A stretch of 64,000 bases of DNA from Bacteroidales bacterium (GCA_017427985.1 JAFRRS010000011.1:1-64000); one strand, 5' to 3'; shown: positions 1 through 8,924, numbered from the stretch's first letter. Notes: generated by a model from the letters alone, not told the origin. Numbers and translations are program-made.

Positions 1-4
1 AGGT

Positions 5-406
5 TTATTGTTTCGCAAAATCTCCTTCAGCTTCGCCGTTGGCGTTGTCAAGCACCAGCGTGTAATTACCGCTTGGGATTCCGGCTATTGGGATGTAGAC
101 TGTCTGCTGCACCGCGGTGTTGACATTCCCGCTGTAAACCATATTGCCTGTCTCACCTATTAGTGTAAGGTTAACATATCCGAAATTCTGGTGGAAGTTC
201 ACTTGCACATAGCTCCGGCATAGGAATGCCTCAACGGAGTCTGGTCCTGCACTTAAAACCAAATCTCCAAACAAATCTATTTTATTTGTTGCCGGAGGAT
301 CATCTGGTGTTTTGATTTGTAGTATTGTTTTACTACTTAAGGATTTCGCCTCTATAACACATGTGCTTAAGAAGCATACTAAAACTAATGGTAAAAACTT
401 TTTCAT
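5..406 (-). CDS. small secreted DUF3244-like protein
   Basis: A 133-residue protein. Residues 1-20 form a typical signal peptide (MKKFLPLVLVCFLSTCVIEA), so it is exported to the periplasm or surface. The rest is a short beta-rich domain with the pattern of small Bacteroidales DUF3244-type proteins: a strand with VNLTLIGETGNMVY, then IPIAGIPSGNYTLVL near the C terminus, an arrangement also seen in C-terminal sorting-like beta sandwiches. Function is unknown for the family. It stands alone on the minus strand after a terminator that ends the neighbouring operon. I see no clear -7 box upstream of the ATG. The family assignment is moderate; secretion is well supported. Confidence 0.7.
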   Translation of the reverse strand: MKKFLPLVLVCFLSTCVIEAKSLSSKTILQIKTPDDPPATNKIDLFGDLVLSAGPDSVEAFLCRSYVQVNFHQNFGYVNLTLIGETGNMVYSGNVNTAVQQTVYIPIAGIPSGNYTLVLDNANGEAEGDFAKQ

Positions 407-492
407 GTTGTAATACTTTTAATAATTAGAAATCTTTTTTGTGGAATTCCGATATTAAAGTATTCCGACATTGCCCCATGCAAACTGCCATC

Positions 493-528
493 CAAAAAAT
501 AAGCCGCTCACAATATTATAAGCGGCTG
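493..528 (-). terminator. intrinsic terminator of the hemerythrin-TPR operon
   Basis: An inverted repeat with arms AGCCGCT (502-508) and AGCGGCT (521-527) is followed on the minus strand by a T run (complement of 492-499). It lies about 55 bases after the stop of the TPR regulator gene and fits a rho-independent terminator. Confidence 0.7.
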
Positions 529-581
529 ATTTTTAATAAGATATGATTTTAGCTATCCAAACTTTTATTGGAAAAATCTAA

Positions 582-2207
582 TCATTTTTCTTGTTCAAGG
601 AGCTTTTTCACTTTGCCTCGGGCTTTGTCAAGCACACTGGTGCTCACATCGAGAAGCAACGCCTCATCAATGCGGGACAATTTGAAGTCGCTGAGTATGT
701 AAACCCTCCGCTCAAGCTCGCTCATATCAGGATATTTTTCTTTTAAGGTATCATAAAGACCTGGATGAATGGTGTTGAACAAATCGGTCATCACCTCCCA
801 GTGGTTTTTGTCGCCAAACATCTCTTTTTCGAGATTGCCTAACAGATATTTGTCTTTCTGGTCTTTTGTCAGAATCTCGAGACGCTGCATCGACCTCAAT
901 TTTTCAGAAAGGCTGTCGGATTTGTCCTTGATGAGACTCTCATTATCTTTCATAACCCTCAAAAGAGTGGCTTTCATCTCGGCTTCCTTCTTGTTTTTCT
1001 GAATAATACGATAATACAGAACAAGAGCTACCACCAAAACAACGATTATCAGCACAGCCATCATCATTTCAATACGATAATTTGAGATTATCCGGCGGTT
1101 CATGTTGTTTTGCAAAGTCTCGTAATCGTATTTTTGATTGATATGATATATATTGTCTTTTCTTAACTTTTCTTGGATTTTATATTGTAAGTTTTCATGT
1201 TTTTGCCGATAAAACAAAGCTGACTCATAATTATTATTCAGTACTTCAAAAACAGAGAAAGCCCCATAGGCAGAAGCAACCGTTTCATCTTTTACCCTTG
1301 CCAAAGGCAAAATATCCTTTACTTTTTTAAAATAATATGCAGCAGAATCATATTGATGACATTTAACAAACGTCTTACCAAAGTTTAAATAATGAATCAA
1401 CATTTTTGTTGTATCAGACCTATCGTCAAGTCGTTTCAAACAATCAATAGCTTCTTCAATTCTGCCCTGCTCACGATAACAAACAGAATAATTGTTCATA
1501 ATTTTCCAACAAGCTTGTTCAGAATTAGTTTTCTGTGCATACTTCAAAGCTTTTTCCAAACACTTTTCAGCTTTTTCATAATCATCAATCATCATACATG
1601 CCACAGCTTCTATATTGTTAACCATAGAACATTCTTTGTCATAACGATCAACAAATCCATCAATCTCCATAAGCAATGGGAGTGACTCCTTAAAATTATG
1701 TACTTCCTGAAAAGTTTTCGCGACGTTATATTGCGCTCTGACAAAAGCAAGCGAGTCGCCGGAGAGCTCTGCATATTTTGTGGCGTCCTTAAAAAAGAGC
1801 ATCGCCTCGTCGTCGTCACGCAGCTCGTGCAGCACATATCCGCTGTAAAGCGCGGCGTAAGAGGCTTTCAGATAATCTCCTTTTTCGGCGAAATAGCCGG
1901 CAGAGCGTTCCAGTTCGGGCATGGTGTAAATCTTATTCGCTTTAATCCTGCGTGACAGTTCACGGCGCTCGCCGTCGGGGTGTTCATAAAGAGCCTCAGC
2001 CTGCATCAGCGACATGTTCATCCTGATGTCGTCGTCGAGAAACACAAGGATATTCAGCACGCTGTCGATGAGGATGAGCGCACTGTCGGGGTCGGTTGCC
2101 GCGACTTCCTGCGCCTGGCGGTAATAGCGTTTTGCGCGGCGCAGGTCGGTATTGCACGACGAGAGCACAAACAGAAATGCGACAACTATGGCAATTTGCT
2201 TTTTCAT
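582..2207 (-). CDS. TPR lipoprotein with TM segment and C-terminal LuxR-like HTH
   Basis: 541 residues from ATG 2207. An upstream in-frame start at 2387 is rejected because it would lie inside the preceding gene and lacks a signal peptide, whereas 2207 opens with MKKQIAIVVAFLFVLSSC, a lipoprotein signal with lipobox LSSC. Residues about 20-350 carry helical repeats typical of TPRs (for example YAQKTNSEQACWKIMNNY). One transmembrane helix (MMMAVLIIVVLVVALVLYY) follows, then a coiled region and a C-terminal DNA-binding-like domain (YPDMSELERRVYILSDFKLS...). This layout matches a large Bacteroidota family of membrane-bound TPR regulators. It is the last gene of a four-gene operon, 11 bases after the potassium channel. 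The signal it senses is unknown. Confidence 0.8.
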   Translation of the reverse strand: MKKQIAIVVAFLFVLSSCNTDLRRAKRYYRQAQEVAATDPDSALILIDSVLNILVFLDDDIRMNMSLMQAEALYEHPDGERRELSRRIKANKIYTMPELERSAGYFAEKGDYLKASYAALYSGYVLHELRDDDEAMLFFKDATKYAELSGDSLAFVRAQYNVAKTFQEVHNFKESLPLLMEIDGFVDRYDKECSMVNNIEAVACMMIDDYEKAEKCLEKALKYAQKTNSEQACWKIMNNYSVCYREQGRIEEAIDCLKRLDDRSDTTKMLIHYLNFGKTFVKCHQYDSAAYYFKKVKDILPLARVKDETVASAYGAFSVFEVLNNNYESALFYRQKHENLQYKIQEKLRKDNIYHINQKYDYETLQNNMNRRIISNYRIEMMMAVLIIVVLVVALVLYYRIIQKNKKEAEMKATLLRVMKDNESLIKDKSDSLSEKLRSMQRLEILTKDQKDKYLLGNLEKEMFGDKNHWEVMTDLFNTIHPGLYDTLKEKYPDMSELERRVYILSDFKLSRIDEALLLDVSTSVLDKARGKVKKLLEQEK

Positions 2208-2218
2208 AATACTAAAAA

Positions 2219-2953
2219 TCAACTGTTCTTTTTCAGTTCGTCGAGGTAGCTTGCGGTGATGACACCTGACGGCAGTGCGATGACAGCCACGCCGAAGATT
2301 GACGAAATCATGCTGACGACTCGCCCGATGTCGGAAACAGGATAGATGTCGCCATATCCGACGGTGGTTAAAGTAGTTGTTGCCCAATACAAGGCGTCGA
2401 AAAACGTCGCGAAGACCACCTCGCCGTCTTCCGTCATGTTGTTCATTTCCACGTTGTACATCAGCAAAGCCGTCGTCATGATATAAAAGATTGCGATGCC
2501 CAACACCGTCAACAACACCACGCGTTCCTTCTTCAAAACCAAAAGCAAGGTGTCGATACGACTGGAATAACGCAAGAACTTCAACATCCTCAACAACTTA
2601 AACAGCCTGATGATACGAAGCAGCTTGAGCGTGCGGTCAAACATGGCGAATGAAGGGAGTATTGACAACAAATCAATTATCGCCATAAAAGAGAACGGAT
2701 ATGTCAGAAACGCCTTAACCCGTCCCTTTTCCGAATCCCTGATATCTGCAGTAATCCATCGGAGGATATAATCCGTGATAAAAGCCACGACCGAAATCCT
2801 GTCGAACCATATCAAAAAAGGTTTTTCGGTGGTAAACATCAGCGGTATGATGCTGAGAATAATCATGATAAGCATGAAATAATCATAAATCATGCTGGGA
2901 GCCCAATGCAAATGGTCTTTTTCGATTATGACATATAACTTTTTCCTATTCAT
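2219..2953 (-). CDS. voltage-gated-type potassium channel (6TM)
   Basis: 244 residues, inner membrane. An S1-S4 voltage-sensor-like block is followed by the pore: S4 is the arginine-rich stretch LKLLRIIRLFKLLRMLKFLR (about residues 109-128), and the selectivity filter is TTVGYGD (about 197-203) with the next helix SDIGRVVSMISSIFGVAVIAL. This is the standard ion-transport (Kv/MlotiK-like) fold, without a cytoplasmic ligand-binding domain. It starts 3 bases after the stop of the regulator upstream, so it is cotranscribed with the hemerythrin and regulator genes. The operon context suggests a stress or redox setting, but that is inference. Confidence 0.9.
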   Translation of the reverse strand: MNRKKLYVIIEKDHLHWAPSMIYDYFMLIMIILSIIPLMFTTEKPFLIWFDRISVVAFITDYILRWITADIRDSEKGRVKAFLTYPFSFMAIIDLLSILPSFAMFDRTLKLLRIIRLFKLLRMLKFLRYSSRIDTLLLVLKKERVVLLTVLGIAIFYIMTTALLMYNVEMNNMTEDGEVVFATFFDALYWATTTLTTVGYGDIYPVSDIGRVVSMISSIFGVAVIALPSGVITASYLDELKKNS

Positions 2954-2956
2954 AAC

Positions 2957-3556
2957 TTACATTATATCTGATTCGTCAACTAAATTATTCAGCAAAGCGT
3001 AGACAGTGAGACCCGATACGGACTTGATGCCTGTTTTTCTTATGATGTTTTTCCTGTGTGTGATGACAGTGTGGACCGAGATGAATAGCTGGTCACTTAT
3101 CTCCTTGTTAGTCAAGCCCTTGGCGAGGGCGACAAGGACATCGACTTCGCGGTTTGACAACTCGACGTTTTCTGTCTTTTCCTGAGATAAATTATTGTCA
3201 TTCAATAAGTTGAATATCTTTGAAACGACTTTCTGCTTGCTGTCGGTCATCTCAATGACTTCATTGAACTGCTTGAGGATGTTTTTGTCGATGAAAGAAC
3301 TCACCAACGCCACCGGAATCACATTCGGAAACTCGCGAAGGAGTTTCTGAAACGCCTCATTGGCATCGAATGACACCAATAACGGGTTGATTATCAATAT
3401 TTCAGGGTTATACGAAGCAAGTTTTTCCTCCAATCGGTCGATGCTGTCGAGCTGGGAGACCACGGAGACCTGCCTGATGTCGTCGAAATACTGCGCGAGT
3501 CCGCCACTGAGCATCGGTGACGGCTCCACAATGATGATTTTGTTGTCGGATTTCAT
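2957..3556 (-). CDS. LuxR/NarL-type regulator with degenerate receiver
   Basis: 199 residues. The N-terminal 125 residues have receiver topology (KIIIVEPSPML, then EILIINPLLV, then PVALVSS) but the aspartate normally phosphorylated at the end of strand 3 is replaced by Asn in LIINP, so phosphorylation is unlikely. Residues about 132-190 are a LuxR-type HTH (LSNREVDVLVALAKGLTNKE, then HTVITHRKNIIRK). It probably binds DNA and may respond to protein interaction or a ligand instead of a kinase. No histidine kinase lies nearby. It sits 3 bases after the hemerythrin gene and 3 bases before the channel gene, so the three are translationally linked. Confidence 0.85.
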   Translation of the reverse strand: MKSDNKIIIVEPSPMLSGGLAQYFDDIRQVSVVSQLDSIDRLEEKLASYNPEILIINPLLVSFDANEAFQKLLREFPNVIPVALVSSFIDKNILKQFNEVIEMTDSKQKVVSKIFNLLNDNNLSQEKTENVELSNREVDVLVALAKGLTNKEISDQLFISVHTVITHRKNIIRKTGIKSVSGLTVYALLNNLVDESDIM

Positions 3557-3559
3557 CGT

Positions 3560-4240
3560 CTAAGCCTCCAGATTTTTAACAAAAGGAATCAGGACTCGTT
3601 CCTCAATGAGTGCATGGCTCATCAAATCGGCAGACAAGTCGTTGATATCCAACGCTATTTCAATGCGTTCCTTCGGGAACACGTCGGCAGGAAGGTATTT
3701 TATCAGGATGTTCATGAGGTCGAGAAGCTTGTCCTCGATGTTGGTGTGGTTTTCGTGGAACACCTTGATTTTGTAGTCGGATTTGACATTTTTCTCCACA
3801 ATCTGCTGCAGGTACGGGAACACGTTTTTCTCCTCGTAGATGAAATGGTCTACCACCTCGTTTTTGTATTCCTCGAAGAAACGGCGCAATGTATTGCCAT
3901 ACTTCGGGATGCACGCCTCGATGATATGGTTGAGATGCTCTTCAATATGTGGAATACGCTCGTTAAGATAGTATTTGTGCGACTCCAACAGATAGCTAAT
4001 CAACGCTTTATGGTCGACGGAGGCGATGTCGGCGGCAGATGGCGTGAAGTCGTCGTTACAATAGACGTTGCAAATCATGAGGAAAAACTGCGGCGAGACA
4101 TTGCTCTTCCTGCACACCTCGGCGATGCTGTGGTCGCCGAAGCCAAGATCCATGCCGAAACGCGGAAGCATCAGCAAAAGCTTGGAGTTGCCGAGGATAA
4201 GGTCAGCCATTTTCATATTTTCGGAAAAGACTTTTTGCAT
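3560..4240 (-). CDS. hemerythrin-domain protein (RIC/ScdA-like)
   Basis: 226 residues, cytoplasmic. Residues 1-75 resemble the small helical DUF542-type domain found at the front of iron-sulfur repair proteins (FGDHSIAEVCRKSNVSP) but lack the usual Cys-Cys pair. Residues about 85-225 form a four-helix hemerythrin-like bundle with candidate di-iron ligands in SHKYYLNERIPHIEEHL, HFIYEEKNVFPYL, FHENHTNIEDKL and LMSHALIEERVLIPF. Such proteins bind oxygen or nitric oxide, or repair iron-sulfur centres. First gene of an operon with a LuxR-type regulator, K+ channel and TPR regulator. A -7 box at 4293-4300 and a palindromic repeat in the 5' UTR precede it. Confidence 0.85.
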   Translation of the reverse strand: MQKVFSENMKMADLILGNSKLLLMLPRFGMDLGFGDHSIAEVCRKSNVSPQFFLMICNVYCNDDFTPSAADIASVDHKALISYLLESHKYYLNERIPHIEEHLNHIIEACIPKYGNTLRRFFEEYKNEVVDHFIYEEKNVFPYLQQIVEKNVKSDYKIKVFHENHTNIEDKLLDLMNILIKYLPADVFPKERIEIALDINDLSADLMSHALIEERVLIPFVKNLEA

Positions 4241-4258
4241 AATAATTCGTTTTTATAT

Positions 4259-4278
4259 GGGCGAATGATGATTCGCCC
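4259..4278. repeat. family B palindrome in a 5' UTR
   Basis: A 20-base near-perfect inverted repeat with arms GGGCGAAT and ATTCGCCC, between the -7 box at 4293-4300 and the hemerythrin start at 4240, so it should be transcribed in the mRNA leader. A longer double copy of the same family is at 46768-46814. Confidence 0.8.
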
Positions 4279-4292
4279 TTACAATTATTCCG

Positions 4293-4300
4293 CAAAGATA
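4293..4300 (-). promoter_or_regulatory. -7 box of the hemerythrin operon
   Basis: TATCTTTG on the minus strand matches the Bacteroidota -7 consensus TAnnTTTG. Transcription would start near 4289, giving a leader of about 50 bases that includes the family B palindrome. Confidence 0.65.
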
Positions 4301-4450
4301 ATAAAAATTCCAAATAATTGGAAATAATCATATTTAGGTATCAATTTTCTGAAAAATCATCAATTATGGGGAGATGCCATGTGATGTTTTCGCGATATTT
4401 TTGCAATCAGAATGAATGACAAAAACAGGCCATATTTTTAGTTTAGGAAC

Positions 4451-4479
4451 GTAGAGACGTCACAGTGTGGCGTCTCTAT
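4451..4479. repeat. family A palindrome overlapping the end of glsB
   Basis: Arms GTAGAGACG and CGTCTCTA with imperfect centre. It supplies the last five codons and the stop codon (4460-4462) of glsB and probably also forms its terminator hairpin. Same family as the perfect copies at 28524 and 56386. Confidence 0.85.
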
Positions 4480-5506
4480 TGTTATTTCTGATTTTGAACA
4501 GCAGTCTGCGGCGCGTGCTCGCTTTTTTGTTGATTTTGAACAATTTACGCCTCATCAGCAACGGGTTGCGGGTGATATACGATTTAAAATAGCGTTCCAA
4601 TTTGTCCGGATAGATGTCGGCTACTGACACGAGGATGCCTGTCTCGTCGGTCTCGCCGAAAGCATGGTTGTAGGCTGTCCCGAACGAAACCATAGTGGAC
4701 GAGAGTTTCATGTAAGCGTTGACGAGAGGCGGCACGTATGAGCCGAGTTCGCGCACCGAGTGTTGAAGAATCTGATAGTCTTCCTTGTAGTTTCTACCGT
4801 TGAAAATCTCATGGAGCTTGTTGTAATCAGTCTCGATTTTGAGAGGCTCGTTAGGCCACACCAGACCGTTTTTGTCAGGGAAATGTTTCTGATAGAAATA
4901 AAGAATCAAGTCCTTCGCCTGGCGGTTCATCTGCGGATACATGGTGATTTTTCCGAAATAATACTTGGTGTTGCGTATCTCCAACGCCAGTGTTGCAAGA
5001 CCGTCCCAGAGGTTGTCGAGAGAATACATGCCCTTGCGGATGTCGGTGCTCGGCTGGTAGGCGGGCTGCACAAAAGAACGTCCCAGTTCGAGTGTGTACG
5101 GCAGATAGTCATTGATGAATTCGTCGGTGAAATGGAACAATTCCGCCGTCGGGGTGTAGATGGAGCCGTCGACGGAGCGGAACATGTTTGTGCCATGGAT
5201 GAAACGGTAGCCGCCCACTATCTCCTCTTCTACAGGGTCCCACACGAAGAGCTGCTTGAAGCAATACGGTTCCTGCAAGGTGTCGAACTCGTCGATATCG
5301 ACCGGTTTCCCAGTGCCTCCTCCCTCAGTGGCAAACGACAGTTCGCGCAGACGGCCTATCTCCTGCATGATGTTAGGTGTGAGGCTCGCTGTGGTGATGT
5401 AAATCTCCTTGTCGCCGTGGTTGGTGCGGCGCAGGAAAAGCCTTTTCGAAAGCTCTTGTTTGATAAGCTCGCGTGGAACCGGAGGTATGATATATGACAA
5501 GTCCAT
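4460..5506 (-). CDS. glsB: GlsB/OlsB-like N-acyltransferase
   Basis: 348 residues, GNAT-type acyltransferase of the hemolysin/OlsB family that attaches a 3-hydroxy fatty acid to an amino acid head group. In Bacteroides thetaiotaomicron the glsB/glsA pair makes glycine lipids. Recognisable blocks: YCFKQLFVWDPVEEEIVGGYR, ELGRSFVQPAYQ and KYYFGKITMYPQMN. It starts 7 bases after the glsA stop and is the last gene of nrdD-nrdG-glsA-glsB. Oddly the final residues (RDATL) and the stop are encoded inside a family A palindrome, so the natural C terminus seems to have been replaced or extended by repeat insertion. Head-group specificity cannot be read from sequence. Confidence 0.85.
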   Translation of the reverse strand: MDLSYIIPPVPRELIKQELSKRLFLRRTNHGDKEIYITTASLTPNIMQEIGRLRELSFATEGGGTGKPVDIDEFDTLQEPYCFKQLFVWDPVEEEIVGGYRFIHGTNMFRSVDGSIYTPTAELFHFTDEFINDYLPYTLELGRSFVQPAYQPSTDIRKGMYSLDNLWDGLATLALEIRNTKYYFGKITMYPQMNRQAKDLILYFYQKHFPDKNGLVWPNEPLKIETDYNKLHEIFNGRNYKEDYQILQHSVRELGSYVPPLVNAYMKLSSTMVSFGTAYNHAFGETDETGILVSVADIYPDKLERYFKSYITRNPLLMRRKLFKINKKASTRRRLLFKIRNNNRDATL

Positions 5507-5513
5507 AATTTCT

Positions 5514-6317
5514 TTATTTAATCTGATAAATCTGGTCGTGAAGACGTTGTGCCCAGACCTTTGCGGGAGTGCCGTCGTCGAAGGTCTGCCACGGGATAGG
5601 CTCTCCCACCGTCATGCGGAATGTCTTGCCGCGCTGGGCGAACATCTCGCCGGGAAGCAACGCCATCTCGAAATTGAATTTTATCCCCAGACGCTTGCGC
5701 AGATTCGCTATCGTGTAGAAACGGCGGCGGTTTTGTGCCTCGATATACACTGGAATGAGGTCGCGATGATGCTGGACGGCTTTTTTCACGACGGTGGACT
5801 TCCATTCGAGGTCCATGATTTTGCCCTTGATGCGTCGTGAGCAGAGACCTGCGGGGAAATACAGAAGCATGTTCTGACCCGCGAAAGCCGCGTTGATGCC
5901 TTCCGACGTGTTGCGGTTGCCGTGAACCTTGTCGATAGGCACGAAGACAGACTCCAGACGCTTGACGTACATCAGGAAGTCGTTGACAGGGAACAGTATA
6001 TCTTTGCGCACCTTGCCCACCGCAGCGATGAGTGCCAGTCCATCGGGACCGCCAAGAGGGTGGTTGGCGATGATGATAGGGTTACCGTCCTTCGGGATGC
6101 GCTCTGCGTTACGCAACTCAACGGTGATTTGAAGGTAGTCGATGATGCCTTGGGCAAACTCCGCCCCTTCCTTGTCGTCGTTTAACGCAAGAGCCTCGTT
6201 GATTTCATCGACATGGAGAATCCTGTTAAGAAGACGCACAATCCAACGGCGCGGCTTGATACCCTTTGCCGCCAAGACCTTGGCAATGTCAATTTGTTTC
6301 TGCTCTGTGTTTTCCAC
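5514..6317 (-). CDS. glsA: GlsA/PlsC-like 1-acyltransferase
   Basis: 267 residues, lysophospholipid-acyltransferase fold. The catalytic HX4D motif is in ANHPLGGPDGLAL (about residues 82-94), and the substrate motif follows as LLYFPAGLCSRR. Together with the downstream GlsB it should complete N-acyl-amino-acid (glycine or ornithine) lipids by O-acylation at the membrane. The start is GTG at 6317, 3 bases after the nrdG stop; no nearby ATG fits better. The residue pattern closely follows the Bacteroidota OlsA/GlsA group, not the glycerol-lipid PlsC of the same genome. Confidence 0.85.
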   Translation of the reverse strand: MENTEQKQIDIAKVLAAKGIKPRRWIVRLLNRILHVDEINEALALNDDKEGAEFAQGIIDYLQITVELRNAERIPKDGNPIIIANHPLGGPDGLALIAAVGKVRKDILFPVNDFLMYVKRLESVFVPIDKVHGNRNTSEGINAAFAGQNMLLYFPAGLCSRRIKGKIMDLEWKSTVVKKAVQHHRDLIPVYIEAQNRRRFYTIANLRKRLGIKFNFEMALLPGEMFAQRGKTFRMTVGEPIPWQTFDDGTPAKVWAQRLHDQIYQIK

Positions 6318-6320
6318 TTT

Positions 6321-6776
6321 CTAACGTCTTTGAAACCTGTAGGTGATTTCTTTCAAGTCGCCATCGACAACTTTATAAAACTTCTGGTTGGTGTCGGGAG
6401 ATTTCAGTCCGCCTTTGTCTGTGAGATACGGACCGAATTTGATATAGTCAAAATCGCCGATATTCGACGGCTTGTCATATCTGCCGGAATACCATGCGAC
6501 TTTAAGGTTCAATGAATTTTTGATGTAATGCGCCAAAGCCTCCACCTCGCTTTTCGAGGCGTCACCACCCATGATGCACACGCAGGTGATGTCGCCACGA
6601 TAAATCTCAACGAGTCTATTCAGTTCATTTTCAGTAAGTCCCTCGCCTATATCTTCCCAAAGATGAGGGCTGTGGCAATCCGGGCAATGATTCGGGCAGT
6701 TTGTAAGGTTTATCGCCAGACTCACCTCGTCCGGTACTTCCTGAAAAACGACGTCATAGTTGTAATACTTCAGCAT
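6321..6776 (-). CDS. nrdG: anaerobic ribonucleotide reductase activase NrdG
   Basis: 151 residues from ATG 6776 (MLKYYNYDVVFQEVP). An upstream in-frame start would overlap the end of nrdD and is rejected. It carries the radical-SAM triad CPNHCPDC (CX3CX2C) that holds the 4Fe-4S cluster, then the glycine-rich MGGDAS. It installs the glycyl radical on NrdD with S-adenosylmethionine under anaerobic conditions. Located 11 bases after nrdD, in the same operon. Length is normal for the family. Confidence 0.95.
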   Translation of the reverse strand: MLKYYNYDVVFQEVPDEVSLAINLTNCPNHCPDCHSPHLWEDIGEGLTENELNRLVEIYRGDITCVCIMGGDASKSEVEALAHYIKNSLNLKVAWYSGRYDKPSNIGDFDYIKFGPYLTDKGGLKSPDTNQKFYKVVDGDLKEITYRFQRR

Positions 6777-6787
6777 TTTCTGTCGTC

Positions 6788-8878
6788 CTAAAATTTGGCG
6801 TAGTAGCGTTTGCCCGCCTCCACCTGACGTGCCTGTGAGAAGTTGCTGACGCGTTTCATGTAGCCTATGACACGTGTGAGGTAGTCGAGATTCTCGCTGC
6901 CGCACTTAGGACATTTCTTGAGGTAACGTTTGTCGATATGTCCACAATCGTTGCACACCGTGTTAGGGACGTTGAAGGTGAAGTAGTTGCAGCCTTCTCT
7001 CGACGCCACTTTCAGAAGCTGGCGGTACTGTTCCTGAGAGAGGTGTTCCTCGAGGTTGCAGTGCAAAGCCGAGCCACCTGTGAGGTGTTTGATGTAACGT
7101 TCGCCGTGGAGTTTGAACTTGTCAATGACATTAGTATGTTCATTTTCAACGATGTAGAAGTAGCTATTGTAGCAGTCGCGAGGCACCTGATAGCCGTCTT
7201 CCTTGTCCCATTTTGCATGTTTCACGCCCACGTTTTCGGCAGGAATCATCTCGCAGTTGAACATCAGACCAGGTTTCTTGTACTGTTTGTTGTATTTCTC
7301 AATGAGGCTGAGGATTTCTTCCACAAAGTGCTGATACTCAGGGTTGTCGCTGATTTCGATGCCTTTGTACTCAGCTGCTTCAACGATGCCGTTGACGCCT
7401 ATTGTGAGATACTGGCGGTCAATCGCGATGTAACCTGCGTCGAACAACGGGAGCATGCCTTTGTCGCGGAGGTAGCGCAAGTTGGTGTCATAAGCCATCT
7501 GCACCTTGTGCATGAGGTCGATGACTTCTTCGACGAAGCTGAGGAACGGCATATGGTTCTGCTCCTCGTACTGGATGCAGCGGTTCATGTTGATGGTGAG
7601 CACGCTCTTCGAACCTGTTGAAACGCCGCCCGCGCCAAGGGTGTAGCTGAACTCGTTGTCCTGAATCTCGTTGCGGAGACGGCAGCATGAGCTCAATGAG
7701 TCGGCGTTGTCGCTAACGTATGTGAAGAACGAATGTCCTTCAGCGTACATCTCAGCGGTGAAGTCGGCATATTCCTTGTCGGCGATGTCGCCATTTTCCG
7801 AAAGGAGAGCCATGGTCTCGACAGGAAAAGTCAAGACGGTCTTGAGACGCTCGGCGTTGAACCATTTCATGAAACGTTTCTGGAGCCAGTTGAGCGAATC
7901 CCAGTCAGGCTGGCTGCCGTCAGGGAAATAGAAATTGCCGAAGAGGCTCTTGAAATAATATTTGTCGTAGTATGAGATGTTCCAGAACACCGACTGGTAA
8001 TTGCGCGCGCCAGTTGGCTGGTTGATGGAGTAGACTATCTGTTCGAAGCAGTCGGTGATGACCTTGTCGAGGGTGCGTTTGCGGTTCGAGAGGTCGACGA
8101 CTTCATTAGCGCGAAGGTGATAGTCTTTGCCGTATTCCATCCCGATGAAGTAGTTGAGATACATCAGGAATTCAGGTGTTGCGCAGGCGCCGCTCAGCAT
8201 ACTCGAGACCATGAACACCATGTTGATGAATCCGCCGCAGAACGATTTGAGGTTTGTCGGACGTGTAGCGTTGCCGCCGATAGATTTAGTTCCTTCAAGG
8301 AGCCACGGGTACATGGTGATGCTGGCGCAGTAGTTGGCGATGCTCGTCTCATCGTTTTTGTAGATGAAGTGATGGTTGAGCAGGTCGATGTATTTGTCAG
8401 CCACTTCCTTGCCGTACATGTCCTTGATTCTGTCGCAGAGCATACGGCGGTTGAGGCGGATGAAGTTCGATTTCGGGAGCTCACCGATGAGAGTCGCAAT
8501 ATTCTTCTTCTCGACGTTGGCGTTGGCGTCGTACTTGCTGCCTGTTGCCGCGTTCTGGGCGTTGCAGTAGTTGATGAGGAAATCGAGTTTGTCCTTCACC
8601 TCGCGGTCTTCATAATGACGCTGACGGTAAAGGATGTACGATTTTGCGACGTTGTAATAACGTTCAGCCATGAGAGCGTTTTCCACTTGATTCTGAATCT
8701 CTTCCACAGAAATTCCGTCGTGGATGCTGACACGGCTCATGATGTTGGTGAGAACCTCCTGCGAAGCGAAACTGCCTACCGACAGGAAAGCTTTCTGAAT
8801 AGCATTTTTGATCTTATCTACTGAGAATGGCTCGCGCTTACCATTCCTCTTAATGATGAACACCTGGTTAAACTCCAT
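6788..8878 (-). CDS. nrdD: anaerobic ribonucleoside-triphosphate reductase NrdD
   Basis: 696 residues. Residues 1-90 are an ATP-cone (IIKRNGKREPFSVDKIKNAI), the allosteric domain. The catalytic barrel includes SSCCRLRNE. The C terminus has a zinc ribbon (CNDCGH ... CPKCGS) and the glycyl radical loop RVIGYM shortly before the end. It reduces ribonucleotides to deoxyribonucleotides without oxygen, which marks the organism as an anaerobe. First gene of the nrdD-nrdG-glsA-glsB operon. A -7 box lies at 8925-8932. Confidence 0.97.
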   Translation of the reverse strand: MEFNQVFIIKRNGKREPFSVDKIKNAIQKAFLSVGSFASQEVLTNIMSRVSIHDGISVEEIQNQVENALMAERYYNVAKSYILYRQRHYEDREVKDKLDFLINYCNAQNAATGSKYDANANVEKKNIATLIGELPKSNFIRLNRRMLCDRIKDMYGKEVADKYIDLLNHHFIYKNDETSIANYCASITMYPWLLEGTKSIGGNATRPTNLKSFCGGFINMVFMVSSMLSGACATPEFLMYLNYFIGMEYGKDYHLRANEVVDLSNRKRTLDKVITDCFEQIVYSINQPTGARNYQSVFWNISYYDKYYFKSLFGNFYFPDGSQPDWDSLNWLQKRFMKWFNAERLKTVLTFPVETMALLSENGDIADKEYADFTAEMYAEGHSFFTYVSDNADSLSSCCRLRNEIQDNEFSYTLGAGGVSTGSKSVLTINMNRCIQYEEQNHMPFLSFVEEVIDLMHKVQMAYDTNLRYLRDKGMLPLFDAGYIAIDRQYLTIGVNGIVEAAEYKGIEISDNPEYQHFVEEILSLIEKYNKQYKKPGLMFNCEMIPAENVGVKHAKWDKEDGYQVPRDCYNSYFYIVENEHTNVIDKFKLHGERYIKHLTGGSALHCNLEEHLSQEQYRQLLKVASREGCNYFTFNVPNTVCNDCGHIDKRYLKKCPKCGSENLDYLTRVIGYMKRVSNFSQARQVEAGKRYYAKF

Positions 8879-8924
8879 AAAATCAATTATATAAAAATTT
8901 GTAAAAGCTCGTTTATTGACTTCA

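Noticed and set aside
582..2387. 601-residue version of the TPR regulator
   Set aside because: The first 60 residues overlap the channel gene and have no sense; ATG 2207 gives a clean lipoprotein signal.
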